DNA of 64,000 nt from CAWJMD01 sp963700925 (lineage in GTDB: Bacteria; Actinomycetota; Actinomycetes; Actinomycetales; CAWJMD01): assembly GCA_963700925.1 (NCBI GenBank), contig OY969553.1, positions 3,162,001 to 3,226,000 of the forward strand, written 5' to 3'. Shown here piece after piece: positions 1 through 10,615 of the stretch; position 1 is the stretch's first letter, and the number at the start of each line of letters is the position of its first letter. Below the pieces are notes generated by a model. That model had not been told where the DNA came from. It did no database searches and worked only from the letters and a program-made list of their open reading frames with translations. The translations under genes and the position numbers were made by a program.

Positions 1-501
1 GACAGCGGCACCGACGTGAAGCTGCTCGGCTGGGACAAGGCAGCCCAGACCGGTTCGTTCACAGGCGACTTCGACAACCAGGCCAATGGGCAGAACCTGA
101 CCAAGGGCTTCATCGACCAGAAGGCAGACATCATCCTTCCGGTTGCCGGCCCGGTGGGCCTGGGTGCCGCTGCCGCCGCCAAGGAGGCCGGCAACGTCAA
201 CATCATGTGGGTCGACTCGGACGGCTTCGAGACCACCGAGCACGGCGACATCATCATCACGTCGGTGATGAAGCAGATCACCCCGGCCGTGTTCGACACC
301 ATCAAGTCCTCGGCCGAGGGCGGGTTCGACGCCGCGCCGTACGTCGGGACGCTGGAGAACGAGGGAGTCGGGCTCGCGCCGTACCACGACTTCGACTCGA
401 AGGTGCCTGCCGAGCTGAAGAGCAAGATCGACGAGCTCAAGCAGCAGATCATCGACGGCGAGATCACGGTGGAGTCGCCCAGCTCCCCGGGCGGCGGGTG
501 A
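1..501 (+). CDS. BMP-family nucleoside-binding lipoprotein (C-terminal part, cut by window edge)
   Basis: The reading frame is open from base 1, so the true start lies outside the window; 166 C-terminal residues are visible. The sequence (ADIILPVAGPVGLGAAAAAK, then VDSDGF, then SVMKQITPAVFDTIK) is typical of the second lobe of Bmp/Med-type periplasmic-binding proteins, which deliver purine or pyrimidine nucleosides to an ABC importer. The end is rich in Ser/Pro/Gly. It is followed by a strong hairpin and then the ATPase and two permeases of the same transporter type, so it is the solute receptor of that system, probably a membrane-anchored lipoprotein (the lipobox would be upstream and is not visible). 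Family is sure; the exact nucleoside is not. Confidence 0.9.
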   Translation, partial: DSGTDVKLLGWDKAAQTGSFTGDFDNQANGQNLTKGFIDQKADIILPVAGPVGLGAAAAAKEAGNVNIMWVDSDGFETTEHGDIIITSVMKQITPAVFDTIKSSAEGGFDAAPYVGTLENEGVGLAPYHDFDSKVPAELKSKIDELKQQIIDGEITVESPSSPGGG

Positions 502-543
502 GCTGGTAGGCCCCACGTAGTGCTGAAGTAGCACCAAGGCACC

Positions 544-580
544 ACGACGGCCCGGACGGTTACTCCGTCCGGGCCGTCGT
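544..580 (+). terminator. Hairpin after the binding-protein gene
   Basis: A perfect 16-bp inverted repeat (arms 544-559 and 565-580, starting ACGACGGCCC) encloses a 5-nt loop. No T-run follows, as usual in high-GC actinobacteria. It lies between the binding-protein gene and the ATPase gene, so it may be a partial terminator or a 3' stabiliser that lets the receptor be made in excess over the membrane parts. Confidence 0.75.
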
Positions 581-655
581 CCGTCACAAGCAGTGCGCGG
601 CCCACTAGGGTGCCTCCAGGCTGGGCTCACCGACGAGGGTGGAGGCAGGCGCGAC

Positions 656-2280
<1,625 letters not shown>

Positions 2281-2284
<4 letters not shown>

Positions 2285-2345
2285 GCGAGCGAAGCGAGCG
2301 AACCAGTGGACACAGGGCGACGCTCGCGGTGAGGAACGAGCCGTG
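2281..2345 (+). repeat. 65-bp junction element, copy 1
   Basis: The element starts with GTGAGCGAGCGAAGCGAGCG and ends with GAGGAACGAGCCGTG. The upstream ATPase gene stops at the TGA inside the first four bases, and the downstream permease starts at the GTG that ends the element; GAGGAA is placed as its ribosome-binding site. Two other copies of exactly the same length are at 8894-8958 and 16433-16497 (reverse). Confidence 0.85.
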
Positions 2346-3593
2346 AGCGAGGCCCGAAAGACGGAGGCGCCGGAGGACCAGCAGCCCTCGCGCAGCTCGT
2401 CCCTCCTCCACGACCTGCTGGCGTCGAGCTCCCTGGTGTCGGCGCTCGCCGTCGTGATCGCACTGCTGCTCGGCGGCGTTCTGATCGCGGCCGCCGACGA
2501 GGAGGTGCAGGCCGCGGCCGGCTACGTCTTCAGCAGGCCGTCCGACTTCATCACCGAGACCTGGTACACGGTGACGGGCGCCTACAAGGCGCTATGGCAG
2601 GGCTCGGTGTTCGACTGGCAGGCAGAGACGTTCACCCGAACGATCCGGCCCATCACGGAGACGATGACCGTGTCGGTGCCGCTGATCTTCGCCGGGCTGG
2701 GACTCGGGATCGGGTTCCGTGCCGGGCTGTTCAACATCGGCGCGCAGGGCCAGATCATCCTCGGTGGCGTCTTCGGCGCGTTCATCGGCTTCACCTACGA
2801 GCTTCCGGTGGGACTGCACCTGCTGCTGTGCGTGATCGGGTCGGCGCTCGGCGGCGGCATCTGGGCGGGCATCGCGGGTGTGCTGAAGGCCAGGACCGGC
2901 GCCAACGAGGTGATCGTCACGATCATGCTCAACAACGTCGCGATCTACCTGATCGGCTACCTGCTGACGCTCGCGGCGTTCAGACGCGGCACGAGCACCA
3001 ACCCGATCAGCCCGCCCCTGCACGAGAGCGCGCTGTACCCGTCGCTGCTCGGGTCGGGGTTCCGCCTGCACGCGGGCTTCCTGCTCGCCCTCGTCGCGGC
3101 CGTCGGTGTCTGGTGGCTGATGGAGAGGTCGCGTCTCGGCTTCGGGTTCAAGGCCGTTGGCGCCAACCCGCACGCGGCGCGCACCGCAGGGATCAGCGTC
3201 GAGAACAGCTACGTCTGGGTGATGGTGATCGCCGGCGCGCTGGCCGGGCTCGGCGGGTCGGCGCAGGTGCTCGGCACCGAGAAGGTCCTCACCGCCGGCG
3301 TCGCCGCGAGCTTCGGGTTCGACGCCATCACCGTTGCGCTGCTCGGACGCTCGCGACCCTTCGGCACGGTGCTGGCAGGCCTGCTCTTCGGTGCCCTGCG
3401 GGCCGGCGGCGTCTCGATGCAGGCGCGGACGGGTACGCCGATCGACCTGGTGCTGGTGCTGCAGTCGCTGATCGTGCTGCTGATCGCCGCGCCGCCGCTG
3501 GTCAGAGCCGTGTTCAGGCTGCCGCAGCCGGGTAGCCGGGGACGCCCGTCGTCCATCAACCCGACCCCGCTGACGCCCGCGAAGGAGGTCTGA
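2343..3593 (+). CDS. Nucleoside ABC transporter permease 1 (NupP-like)
   Basis: 416-residue polytopic membrane protein of the branched-chain amino acid/ribose permease superfamily (BPD_transp_2). It has a charged N-terminus of about 30 residues, a first membrane helix (SALAVVIALLLGGVLIA), the family motif GLGIGFRAGLFNIGAQGQII, and the coupling-region-like sequence GANPHAARTAGIS. It pairs with the second permease 3 nt downstream to form the channel energised by the two-domain ATPase. The start GTG is supplied by the 65-bp repeat, with GAGGAA six bases upstream. Substrate: nucleosides, inferred from the cytidine deaminase, thymidine phosphorylase and adenosine deaminase that follow. Confidence 0.92.
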   Translation: MSEARKTEAPEDQQPSRSSSLLHDLLASSSLVSALAVVIALLLGGVLIAAADEEVQAAAGYVFSRPSDFITETWYTVTGAYKALWQGSVFDWQAETFTRTIRPITETMTVSVPLIFAGLGLGIGFRAGLFNIGAQGQIILGGVFGAFIGFTYELPVGLHLLLCVIGSALGGGIWAGIAGVLKARTGANEVIVTIMLNNVAIYLIGYLLTLAAFRRGTSTNPISPPLHESALYPSLLGSGFRLHAGFLLALVAAVGVWWLMERSRLGFGFKAVGANPHAARTAGISVENSYVWVMVIAGALAGLGGSAQVLGTEKVLTAGVAASFGFDAITVALLGRSRPFGTVLAGLLFGALRAGGVSMQARTGTPIDLVLVLQSLIVLLIAAPPLVRAVFRLPQPGSRGRPSSINPTPLTPAKEV

Positions 3594-3595
3594 GC

Positions 3596-4915
3596 ATGAG
3601 CACCGACGTCTCCGCTCCCGACCCGACGCCGCTGGTCCCGTCTGACATCGTGGTGCGCGAGAAGGCTCCCCTCGTTCTGCGGCCGATCAGCTGGAAGGCC
3701 CCGATCGGGCTGACCGTTCTGGGTCTCGTCTCCCTCGTCTGGTTCGGCCTGCTCGCGGAGGGCGGGCGCACCACGACCTTCGCGATCTCCACCGCCAGCG
3801 ACTTCGTCGAGATCGCGCCGATCGAGGTGCCGTCCAAGGCGACCGCGGTCGTTCTCTCGCTGATCGCCCTCGCGCTCGCCGCCTACTCGTTCTGGGCCAC
3901 CGGGTCACGCCGCCGCGTCGGCGCATGGCTGCCTGCGGTCTTCGGCGTCGTCGTCATCTTCGCGCTGCTGACCTGGGCCGTGGCCGGAAAGGCGCAGTCG
4001 CTGCCGCTCACCGGTCTGCTGCAGGGCGCGCTGTTCCTCGCCGTGCCACTCGTCTTCGGTGCGCTCTCGGGTCTGCTGTGCGAGCGGTCGGGAATCATCA
4101 ACGTGGCGATCGAGGGTCAGCTGCTGGCCGGTGCCTTCCTGGCCGCCACCGTCGGCGCGCTGACAGGCAGCGCCTACGTCGGGCTGATCGCCGCGCCGCT
4201 CGCAGGCGCCCTGGTCGGCCTGATGCTGTGCTTCTTCTCGGTGCGCTACCTGGTCGACCAGATCATCGTCGGCGTGGTGCTCAACGTGCTGGTCATCGGC
4301 TTCACCAACTACCTGTTCTCGACGGTGCTGGCCGACAACCCCGACTCGTTCGGCAGCGTGCCCAAGCTCGACACGATCGCGATCCCGCTGCTGTCGCAGA
4401 TCCCGATCGTCGGCCCGGTCCTGTTCCGGCAGAACGCTCTCGTCTACCTGATGTACGTGGTCGTGATCGCACTGCAGATCCTGGTGTTCCGTAGCCGCTG
4501 GGGTCTGCGGATGCGCGCAGTCGGCGAGCACCCGAAGGCGGCCGACACGGTCGGGATCAAGGTCAATGCGACGCGCGTTCGCAACACCGTGCTCGGTGGC
4601 GCGGTGGCCGGCCTCGGTGGCGCCTTCTTCACGGTCGCGTCCGGGCTGGCCTTCGGCAAGGAGATGTCGGGTGGCAAGGGCTTCATCGCGCTCGCCGCAA
4701 TGATTCTCGGACGGTGGAGCCCCACGGGTGCGCTGCTCGCTGCACTGCTCTTCGGTTTCGCCGACAACCTCCAGGTCGTGCTCGGCATCATCGGCACGCC
4801 GATCCCGAGCCAGCTGATGCTGATGACCCCTTACCTGGCAACGATCTTCGCGGTCGCCGGGCTGGTCGGCAGGGTCCGTCCGCCGGCCGCCGAGGGTCAG
4901 CCGTACATCAAGTGA
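3596..4915 (+). CDS. Nucleoside ABC transporter permease 2 (NupQ-like)
   Basis: 439-residue membrane protein of the same permease superfamily as its upstream neighbour, with which it would form a heterodimeric channel. It has an extra N-terminal part with two hydrophobic segments before the core, then GLLCERSGIINVAIEGQLLA (the family's conserved loop), and GEHPKAADTVGIKVNATRVR, the expected coupling helix region. A good Shine-Dalgarno (AAGGAGGTCTG) lies just before ATG 3596, inside the end of the previous gene. Translation is clearly coupled along the operon (3-nt gap upstream, 7-nt gap to cdd). Confidence 0.92.
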   Translation: MSTDVSAPDPTPLVPSDIVVREKAPLVLRPISWKAPIGLTVLGLVSLVWFGLLAEGGRTTTFAISTASDFVEIAPIEVPSKATAVVLSLIALALAAYSFWATGSRRRVGAWLPAVFGVVVIFALLTWAVAGKAQSLPLTGLLQGALFLAVPLVFGALSGLLCERSGIINVAIEGQLLAGAFLAATVGALTGSAYVGLIAAPLAGALVGLMLCFFSVRYLVDQIIVGVVLNVLVIGFTNYLFSTVLADNPDSFGSVPKLDTIAIPLLSQIPIVGPVLFRQNALVYLMYVVVIALQILVFRSRWGLRMRAVGEHPKAADTVGIKVNATRVRNTVLGGAVAGLGGAFFTVASGLAFGKEMSGGKGFIALAAMILGRWSPTGALLAALLFGFADNLQVVLGIIGTPIPSQLMLMTPYLATIFAVAGLVGRVRPPAAEGQPYIK

Positions 4916-4922
4916 CGGCCAC

Positions 4923-5330
4923 GTGACAGCACATGACGACGTCGACTGGCCGGCGCTGCGCGAGGCGGCGACGGCGGCGATGCGCCGCGCCTACGCGCCG
5001 TACTCGAGGTTCCCGGTCGGTGCGGCGGCCCTGGTCGACGACGGCCGGGTCGTCACCGGGTGCAACGTGGAGAACGCGGCCTACGGCGTCACGCTGTGCG
5101 CGGAGTGCGGGCTGGTCAGCGCCCTGATCGACTCGGGCGGAGGGCGTCTCGTGGCGTTCACGTGTGTCGACGGGCACGGGTCGGTGCTGATGCCGTGCGG
5201 CCGCTGCCGTCAGCTGCTGCACGAGCACGGTGGGCCCGAGCTGGTGCTGGAGACCGTGAGTGGCGTTCGGACCATGGCTGACGTGCTACCGGACGCGTTC
5301 GGCGCCCGAGACCTGGAGGAGCGATCGTGA
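4923..5330 (+). CDS. cdd: Cytidine deaminase
   Basis: 135-residue homotetrameric-type cytidine deaminase, which converts cytidine/deoxycytidine to uridine/deoxyuridine in the cytoplasm. The zinc site is complete: TLCAE (Cys and catalytic Glu) and PCGRCRQ (two Cys). The substrate motifs PYSRFPVGAA and GCNVENAAYG are present. Length is typical. It begins with GTG 7 nt after the permease gene and its stop overlaps the deoA start by 4 nt (GTGA), so it belongs to the transporter-salvage operon. Function is secure. Confidence 0.97.
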   Translation: MTAHDDVDWPALREAATAAMRRAYAPYSRFPVGAAALVDDGRVVTGCNVENAAYGVTLCAECGLVSALIDSGGGRLVAFTCVDGHGSVLMPCGRCRQLLHEHGGPELVLETVSGVRTMADVLPDAFGARDLEERS

Positions 5331-6649
5331 CCGACCTGCCCGCAACGGAACCGGCCGCCGAGTCGCACGACGCCGTCGACGTCATCCGCGCCAAGCGCGA
5401 CCGCGGCGAGCTCACCGACGACCAGATCGACTGGGTCGTCGACGCGTACACGCGCGGCGTCGTGGCCGACGAGCAGATGTCGGCCCTCGCGATGGCCATC
5501 CTGCTGAACGGGATGAACCGTCGGGAGATCTCGCGCTGGACGGCCGCGATGATCGCGTCGGGCGAGCGGATGGACTTCTCCGGGCTGTCGCGCCCCACGT
5601 CCGACAAGCACTCCACCGGAGGGGTCGGCGACAAGATCACCCTGCCGCTGGCTCCCCTGGTCGCGGCCTGCGGGGTAGCGGTGCCGCAGCTGTCGGGCCG
5701 CGGGCTCGGCCACACCGGCGGCACCCTCGACAAGCTCGAGTCGATCCCCGGCTGGACCGCGGGCATCTCGAACGAGGCGATGTTCGCCCAGCTCGAGGAC
5801 GTCGGCGCCGTCATCTGCGCGGCAGGCGCCGGTCTGGCCCCGGCCGACAAGAAGCTGTACGCCCTGCGCGACGTCACCGGCACCGTCGAGGCCATCCCGT
5901 TGATCGCGTCGTCGATCATGAGCAAGAAGATCGCGGAGGGCACTGGTGCCCTCGTGCTGGATGTGAAGGTCGGTTCTGGGGCCTTCATGAAGGACGTCGA
6001 GCAGGCCGGCGAGCTGGCGCGCACGATGGTCGACCTCGGCACCGACGCAGGCGTCACGACCGTCGCGCTGCTGACGAACATGGCCACCCCGCTGGGACTC
6101 ACGGCCGGCAACGCCCTCGAGGTGCGCGAGTCGGTCGAGGTGCTCGCCGGAGGCGGACCGCCGGACGTCGTCGAGCTGACCCTGGCCCTGGCTCGCGAGA
6201 TGCTCACTGCCGCAGGTGTCGACGACGTCGACCCCGCCGATCGTCTCGCCGACGGTCGGGCCATGGACGCATGGCGCGCCATGATCCGGGCGCAGGGCGG
6301 CGACCCCGAGGCCGAGCTGCCGGTGGCGAAGGAGCGACACGTGCTGATGGCCCCGGCCGACGGTGTGCTGGTGCACCTCGACGCGCTCGCCGTGGGCGTC
6401 GCGGCCTGGCGGCTCGGAGCCGGTCGCGCCCGCAAGGAGGACCCGGTGCAGGCGGGTGCCGGCATCGAGCTGCACGCGAAGCCAGGCGCCCTCGTTCGCG
6501 GTGGCGAGCCGCTGATGACGCTGCACACCGACACCCCCGAGCGGTTCGCCCGGGCGCTGGACGCCCTCGAGGGCGGGTACGCGATCGCACCGGAGGGCTC
6601 CCGGCCCGACCTGCTGCCGTTGGTGATCGACCGGGTGGCCGCCGTTTGA
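5327..6649 (+). CDS. deoA: Thymidine phosphorylase
   Basis: 440-residue pyrimidine nucleoside phosphorylase, splitting thymidine/deoxyuridine with phosphate to the base and deoxyribose 1-phosphate. Visible signatures are [11 protein letters not shown] (phosphate site), [17 protein letters not shown] (the family's PROSITE-type motif), and the C-terminal PYNP domain with the end [12 protein letters not shown]. The length is that of the DeoA/Pdp family; the deoA name rather than pdp is by operon context. Overlaps cdd by 4 nt. The released deoxyribose phosphate can be processed by the PMM/PPM-like enzyme (21406-23121) and DeoC (17961-18980) elsewhere in the window. Confidence 0.95.
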   Translation: MTDLPATEPAAESHDAVDVIRAKRDRGELTDDQIDWVVDAYTRGVVADEQMSALAMAILLNGMNRREISRWTAAMIASGERMDFSGLSRPTSDKHSTGGVGDKITLPLAPLVAACGVAVPQLSGRGLGHTGGTLDKLESIPGWTAGISNEAMFAQLEDVGAVICAAGAGLAPADKKLYALRDVTGTVEAIPLIASSIMSKKIAEGTGALVLDVKVGSGAFMKDVEQAGELARTMVDLGTDAGVTTVALLTNMATPLGLTAGNALEVRESVEVLAGGGPPDVVELTLALAREMLTAAGVDDVDPADRLADGRAMDAWRAMIRAQGGDPEAELPVAKERHVLMAPADGVLVHLDALAVGVAAWRLGAGRARKEDPVQAGAGIELHAKPGALVRGGEPLMTLHTDTPERFARALDALEGGYAIAPEGSRPDLLPLVIDRVAAV

Positions 6650-6698
6650 CCCCAGTCGGTGCGAGGCGGTCCGACTTCGGTCTTGTGCACCCGACCAC

Positions 6699-6704
6699 TA
6701 CGGT
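6699..6704 (+). promoter_or_regulatory. -10 box of a leaderless add transcript
   Basis: TACGGT lies 6 nt before ATG 6711 and fits the actinobacterial TANNNT -10 box placed so that transcription starts at the start codon. No Shine-Dalgarno is present, and the 61-nt gap from deoA leaves room for a separate promoter. Confidence 0.6.
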
Positions 6705-6710
6705 CTGGGC

Positions 6711-7802
6711 ATGACTTCGAGCTCTCCCGCCGCGGACACCACGGCATCGCAGGTTGCGCGGGCGCCCAAGGTGTCGCTCCACGACCACCTCGACGGCGGA
6801 CTCCGTCCGGCCACGATCATCGAGCTCGCGGACGCGGTCGGGCACAAGCTGCCCGCCACCGATGCTGAAGAGCTCGGGCGCTGGTTCACCGAGGCGGCCG
6901 ACTCAGGCTCTCTCGTGCGGTACCTGGAGACGTTCGACCACACCATCGCGGTGATGCAGACCGCGGAGGGACTGCACCGGGTGGCCAAGGAGTGGGCGCT
7001 CGACCAGGTTGCCGACGGGGTCGTCTACGGCGAGGCCAGGTACGCACCGGAGCAGCACCTCACAGCGGGCCTCTCGCTCGACGAGGTGGTCGAGGCGGTG
7101 GAGTCGGGCATGCGCGCCGGCGAGCAGGAGGCGGCCGCGGCCGGTACGCCGATCCGGTGCGGCACGCTGGTCACCGCGATGCGGCACGCTGCCCGCGGAC
7201 GCGAGATCGCCGAGCTGGCGGTGCGGTACCGCGAGGAGGGAGTTGTCGGGTTCGACATCGCAGGCGCCGAGGCCGGCTTCCCACCGTCGCGCCACCTCGA
7301 CGCGTTCGACTACCTGCACCGTGAGAACTTCCCGTTCACCATCCACGCGGGCGAGGCGTTCGGGTTGCCGAGCATCTGGGAGGCCGTGCAGGTGTGCGGA
7401 GCCGACCGGCTCGGGCACGGGGTGCGGATCGTCGACGACATCGACTCGGACACAGGCAAGCTCGGCCGCCTGGCCGGATGGGTGCGCGACAAGCGGATCC
7501 CGCTGGAGATGTGTCCGTCGTCGAACCTGCAGACCGGTGCGGCAGACAGCATCGCGGCGCACCCGATCACGATGCTCAAGGACCTGAAGTTCCGGGTCAC
7601 GGTCAACACCGACAACCGGCTGATGTCGGGGACGAGCATGACGCGCGAGATGACCCTCCTCGTGGAGCAGGCGGGCTGGACGATGAGTGACCTGCGCTGG
7701 GCCACGGTGAACGCCATGAAGAGCGCGTTCATCCCGTTCGACCAGCGACTGTCCCTCATCAACGACGTGATCAAGCCCCGCTACGCAGCCCTCGGCGCCT
7801 AG
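6711..7802 (+). CDS. add: Adenosine deaminase
   Basis: 363-residue zinc amidohydrolase converting adenosine/deoxyadenosine to inosine/deoxyinosine. Metal and catalytic motifs are all visible: [10 protein letters not shown] at the N-terminus, [30 protein letters not shown] and [10 protein letters not shown] (catalytic Asp pair region). The product, inosine, is the substrate for the purine nucleoside phosphorylase at 23118-23981. It follows deoA by 61 nt and has its own TANNNT box six bases before the ATG, so it can be transcribed independently as a leaderless mRNA. Confidence 0.96.
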   Translation: MTSSSPAADTTASQVARAPKVSLHDHLDGGLRPATIIELADAVGHKLPATDAEELGRWFTEAADSGSLVRYLETFDHTIAVMQTAEGLHRVAKEWALDQVADGVVYGEARYAPEQHLTAGLSLDEVVEAVESGMRAGEQEAAAAGTPIRCGTLVTAMRHAARGREIAELAVRYREEGVVGFDIAGAEAGFPPSRHLDAFDYLHRENFPFTIHAGEAFGLPSIWEAVQVCGADRLGHGVRIVDDIDSDTGKLGRLAGWVRDKRIPLEMCPSSNLQTGAADSIAAHPITMLKDLKFRVTVNTDNRLMSGTSMTREMTLLVEQAGWTMSDLRWATVNAMKSAFIPFDQRLSLINDVIKPRYAALGA

Positions 7803-7830
7803 CGGAACCTGGCCGGGAGGAGGCGGAGCC

Positions 7831-8886
7831 GTGAGAGCGGTGCAGTACACCAGCTACGGGGTCGCGCCCGAGCTGGTCGACGTCCCCGAGCCCGAGTGCC
7901 CCGACGACGGAGTCGTGCTCTCGGTGCGGGCCACCGGAGTGTGCCGGTCCGACTGGCACGCCTGGGTCGGGCACGAGGAGGTGGACCTGCCGCACGTGCC
8001 GGGCCACGAGATGGCCGGTGTCGTGCACCAGGTCGGACCGAAGGTGACGCGGTGGCAGGTGGGCGACAGGGTCACCGTGCCGTTCGTGTGCGGGTGCGGA
8101 GTGTGCGAGTTCTGCCTGGCGGGTGAGCCGCAGGTCTGCCCCGACCAGACCCAGCCCGGGTTCACGGGGCCGGGCTCGTTCGCCGAGCTGGTCGCGTTGC
8201 ACGCCGCCGACACCAACCTGGTCGCGCTTCCGGACGGACTCGACTACGTCGCCGCCGCCTCGCTCGGCTGCCGGTTCGCCACGGCGTACCGCGCCGTCGT
8301 GCAGCACGGGCGGCTCGAGTCGGGGCAGTGGTTGGCGGTGCACGGGTGCGGCGGGGTCGGGCTGTCGGCTCTGATGATCGGGCGGGCGCTGGGTGCGCGC
8401 GTGATCGCCCTCGACGTGTCCGATGCGGCCCTGTACCGGGCGCGGGCGCTGGGCGCCGAGCAGGTGCTCGATGTCGGCGACATCGCCGACGTGGGCTCTG
8501 CCGTAACGGATCTCACTGAGGGCGGCGTCCACGTGTCCATTGACGCCCTCGGGTCGGTGTCGACGGCGCGAGCGTCGGTGAACGGCCTGCGTCGCCGCGG
8601 GCGGCACGTGCAGGTGGGGCTGCTGCATGGCGCCGACGCGGTGCGGGCGGTCCCGATGGATCGCGTCGTCGCCTACGAGCTCGAGGTGTACGGCTCGCAC
8701 GGCATGGCCGCGGCCGACTACCCGGCGATGCTCGAGCTGGTTGCCGACGGACGGCTGCGGCCCGACATGCTGGTCGGCGAGGTGATCGAGCTCGACGAAG
8801 CCGCAGAGGCCCTGATGGCGATGGGCAGGCCGCCCTCCGGCGCGGGGGTGACCGTGGTGCAGATCGGTTCGGACGACGAGCGGTGA
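7831..8886 (+). CDS. Zinc-dependent alcohol dehydrogenase
   Basis: 351-residue medium-chain dehydrogenase/reductase. The catalytic zinc ligands are present (GVCRSDWHAW and PGHEMAGVV), as are the four structural-zinc cysteines (CGCGVCEFCLAGEPQVC) and the nucleotide-binding GCGGVGLSALMIG. It oxidises an alcohol or reduces an aldehyde with NAD(P); the substrate cannot be told. GGAGGAGGCGG before GTG 7831 is a strong ribosome-binding site. It starts 28 nt after add and could be co-transcribed, but a link with nucleoside breakdown is only suggested by position. Confidence 0.9.
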   Translation: MRAVQYTSYGVAPELVDVPEPECPDDGVVLSVRATGVCRSDWHAWVGHEEVDLPHVPGHEMAGVVHQVGPKVTRWQVGDRVTVPFVCGCGVCEFCLAGEPQVCPDQTQPGFTGPGSFAELVALHAADTNLVALPDGLDYVAAASLGCRFATAYRAVVQHGRLESGQWLAVHGCGGVGLSALMIGRALGARVIALDVSDAALYRARALGAEQVLDVGDIADVGSAVTDLTEGGVHVSIDALGSVSTARASVNGLRRRGRHVQVGLLHGADAVRAVPMDRVVAYELEVYGSHGMAAADYPAMLELVADGRLRPDMLVGEVIELDEAAEALMAMGRPPSGAGVTVVQIGSDDER

Positions 8887-8893
8887 AGGCGCC

Positions 8894-8958
8894 ATGAGCC
8901 AGCGAAGCGAGCGAGTCAGACCGCAGAGCGCTTGCGAAATGGCGAGGAACGAGCCATG
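8894..8958 (+). repeat. 65-bp junction element, copy 2
   Basis: Starts ATGAGCCAGCGAAGCGAGCG and ends GAGGAACGAGCCATG. It begins 7 nt after the alcohol dehydrogenase stop and its last three bases are the ATG of the gamma-glutamyltransferase gene. Same length and same conserved ends as copies 1 and 3, with a divergent middle. Confidence 0.85.
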
Positions 8959-10584
8959 AGTGGAGGCTCGGCCGGAACAGGCGCGGCCGTGGCCGCCCCC
9001 AATGTGGAGGGCGTCGCCGCCGCCACCGAGCTCGTGCTCGCAGGAGGCAACGCGGTCGACGCCGCGCTCGCGGCCATCGTGGTGGCGATGGTGACCGAGC
9101 CGGGCATCGTGTCACCGCTGGGCGGGGGCTTCGTCGCGGTCAGCCCTGCCGGTGGCGACCCGGTCGTCGTCGACGGCAACGTCGAGATGCCCGGACGGGG
9201 GGCCGCCCGTGAGCGGTTCGGCGCGGGCGTTCGTGAGGTGACGACCTCCTACGGCGGCGGCCTGACCATGCACGTCGGCCACGGATCGGTCGCCACGCCA
9301 GGCGCTTTCGCGGCCCTGGGCGAGGCGCACCGCCGTTTCGGTCGCGCGCCCTGGGCGCAGGTGCTGGCACCCGCCGTCGACGTGTGCCGGAGCGGATACC
9401 GGCTCGGCCGGGCATCGGGCAGCTACCTGGCTCTGACGGCCGACAACGTCTTCGGTTGGGACGAGCAGACCCGCGCGGCAATGAGCCGGTCCGACGGGTC
9501 GCCGGTGCAGGCGGGCGACACCCTCACCTCGCCCGACCTCGCCGCGGCACTGGAACTGGTCGCCAGCGAGGGTGCCGCCTGTCTCTACACGGGCGCCCTG
9601 GCCGACCTGCTCGTCCGCGACATGGAGGAGCGTGGCGGTCTGGTCACCGCCGACGACCTCCGGTCGTACCGGCCGCATGTCAGACCGGGACTGCAGGTGG
9701 GCCTCGGCGGCTGGACCCTCTCCACCAACCCGCCTCCAGCCATCGGTGGACCGGTGCTCGCCGCGATGTTGCGGCTCGTGTCGGGTGACGGCTCGGGTGA
9801 CGGCTCGGGTGGCGGCTCGGGTGGCCGCTCGGATGGCCGCTCGGGTGGCGGCTCGGGTGGCGGCTCAGGTGACGGCAGAGCCACGGGCCCGCTCGCGCAG
9901 GTCGAGGTGCAGCGTGCGGTGCTGCGGTACCGCCAGGACCACCTGGACCAGTCACCGGACCTGCAGCGCGCCGGCCAGGAGCTGCTCGCCGCCGTGGCGC
10001 AGAACGGCGCCGCCGGTCTCTCCTCGGCCGCGTCCACGGCACACGTCTCGGTCGTTGACGCCGAGGGCATGGCCTGTGCCGTCACCGTGTCCAGCGGCTA
10101 CGGCTCCGGCGCCACCCTGCCGGGCACCGGCATGCTGCTCAACAACGCCCTCGGCGAGCCCGAGCTGAACCGCCTCGGGCTGCACGCGCTGCCCCCTGGC
10201 ACGCGCCTGGCGTCGAACATGGCGCCGACCACCGGGCGCAGCACCGACGGAGCGGTCCTCGCGATCGGCAGCCCAGGGGCCGACCGCATCACCACGGCAC
10301 TGCTGCAGGTGCTTCGGCCGTTCTGCCTCGACGGAACCTCGCTGCAGGACGCGATCGACGCGCCGCGCCTGCACGTGCGGGTCGATCCCACCGCGGTCGT
10401 CGTCGAGCACGAGGCCGACCTGGAGGGTGCTTCCGAGGCGGCCGAGACCCTCGGCTTGCCGGCACGCGAGCACCCGGCCCGACACATGTACTTCGGTGGA
10501 GTGGGGGCTGCGCTCCTGGGGCGGGACGGTGACCTGCAGGCAGCGGCCGACCCGCGGCGCGCCTCGGCTACGGGCGTCTGCTGA
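8956..10584 (+). CDS. Gamma-glutamyltransferase family protein
   Basis: 542-residue Ntn-hydrolase of the gamma-glutamyltranspeptidase family, which would cleave gamma-glutamyl bonds (glutathione or related compounds) after self-processing. The N-terminal core (ELVLAGGNAVDAALAA, EPGIVSPLGGG) and the processing site STAHVSVVDAEG are clear; Thr361 in TAH is the expected nucleophile. GSGATLPGTGMLLNN and LAIGSPGADRI follow as in the family. Odd points: no signal peptide, so it looks cytoplasmic, unlike many GGTs; and a Gly/Ser/Asp/Arg linker (about residues 275-311) made of 12-bp repeats is inserted in the large subunit before the cleavage site. The start ATG is given by the 65-bp element. Confidence 0.88.
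   Translation: MSGGSAGTGAAVAAPNVEGVAAATELVLAGGNAVDAALAAIVVAMVTEPGIVSPLGGGFVAVSPAGGDPVVVDGNVEMPGRGAARERFGAGVREVTTSYGGGLTMHVGHGSVATPGAFAALGEAHRRFGRAPWAQVLAPAVDVCRSGYRLGRASGSYLALTADNVFGWDEQTRAAMSRSDGSPVQAGDTLTSPDLAAALELVASEGAACLYTGALADLLVRDMEERGGLVTADDLRSYRPHVRPGLQVGLGGWTLSTNPPPAIGGPVLAAMLRLVSGDGSGDGSGGGSGGRSDGRSGGGSGGGSGDGRATGPLAQVEVQRAVLRYRQDHLDQSPDLQRAGQELLAAVAQNGAAGLSSAASTAHVSVVDAEGMACAVTVSSGYGSGATLPGTGMLLNNALGEPELNRLGLHALPPGTRLASNMAPTTGRSTDGAVLAIGSPGADRITTALLQVLRPFCLDGTSLQDAIDAPRLHVRVDPTAVVVEHEADLEGASEAAETLGLPAREHPARHMYFGGVGAALLGRDGDLQAAADPRRASATGVC
9780..9885 (+). repeat. Imperfect 12-bp tandem repeats coding a Gly/Ser linker
   Basis: About nine imperfect units of the type TCGGGTGACGGC / TCGGGTGGCGGC lie in frame inside the gamma-glutamyltransferase gene. 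Because the unit is a multiple of three, gain or loss of units changes linker length without breaking the frame. Confidence 0.8.
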
Positions 10585-10615
10585 GCCCCTCCACTCTCAA
10601 CGTATAGCGCGCGTG

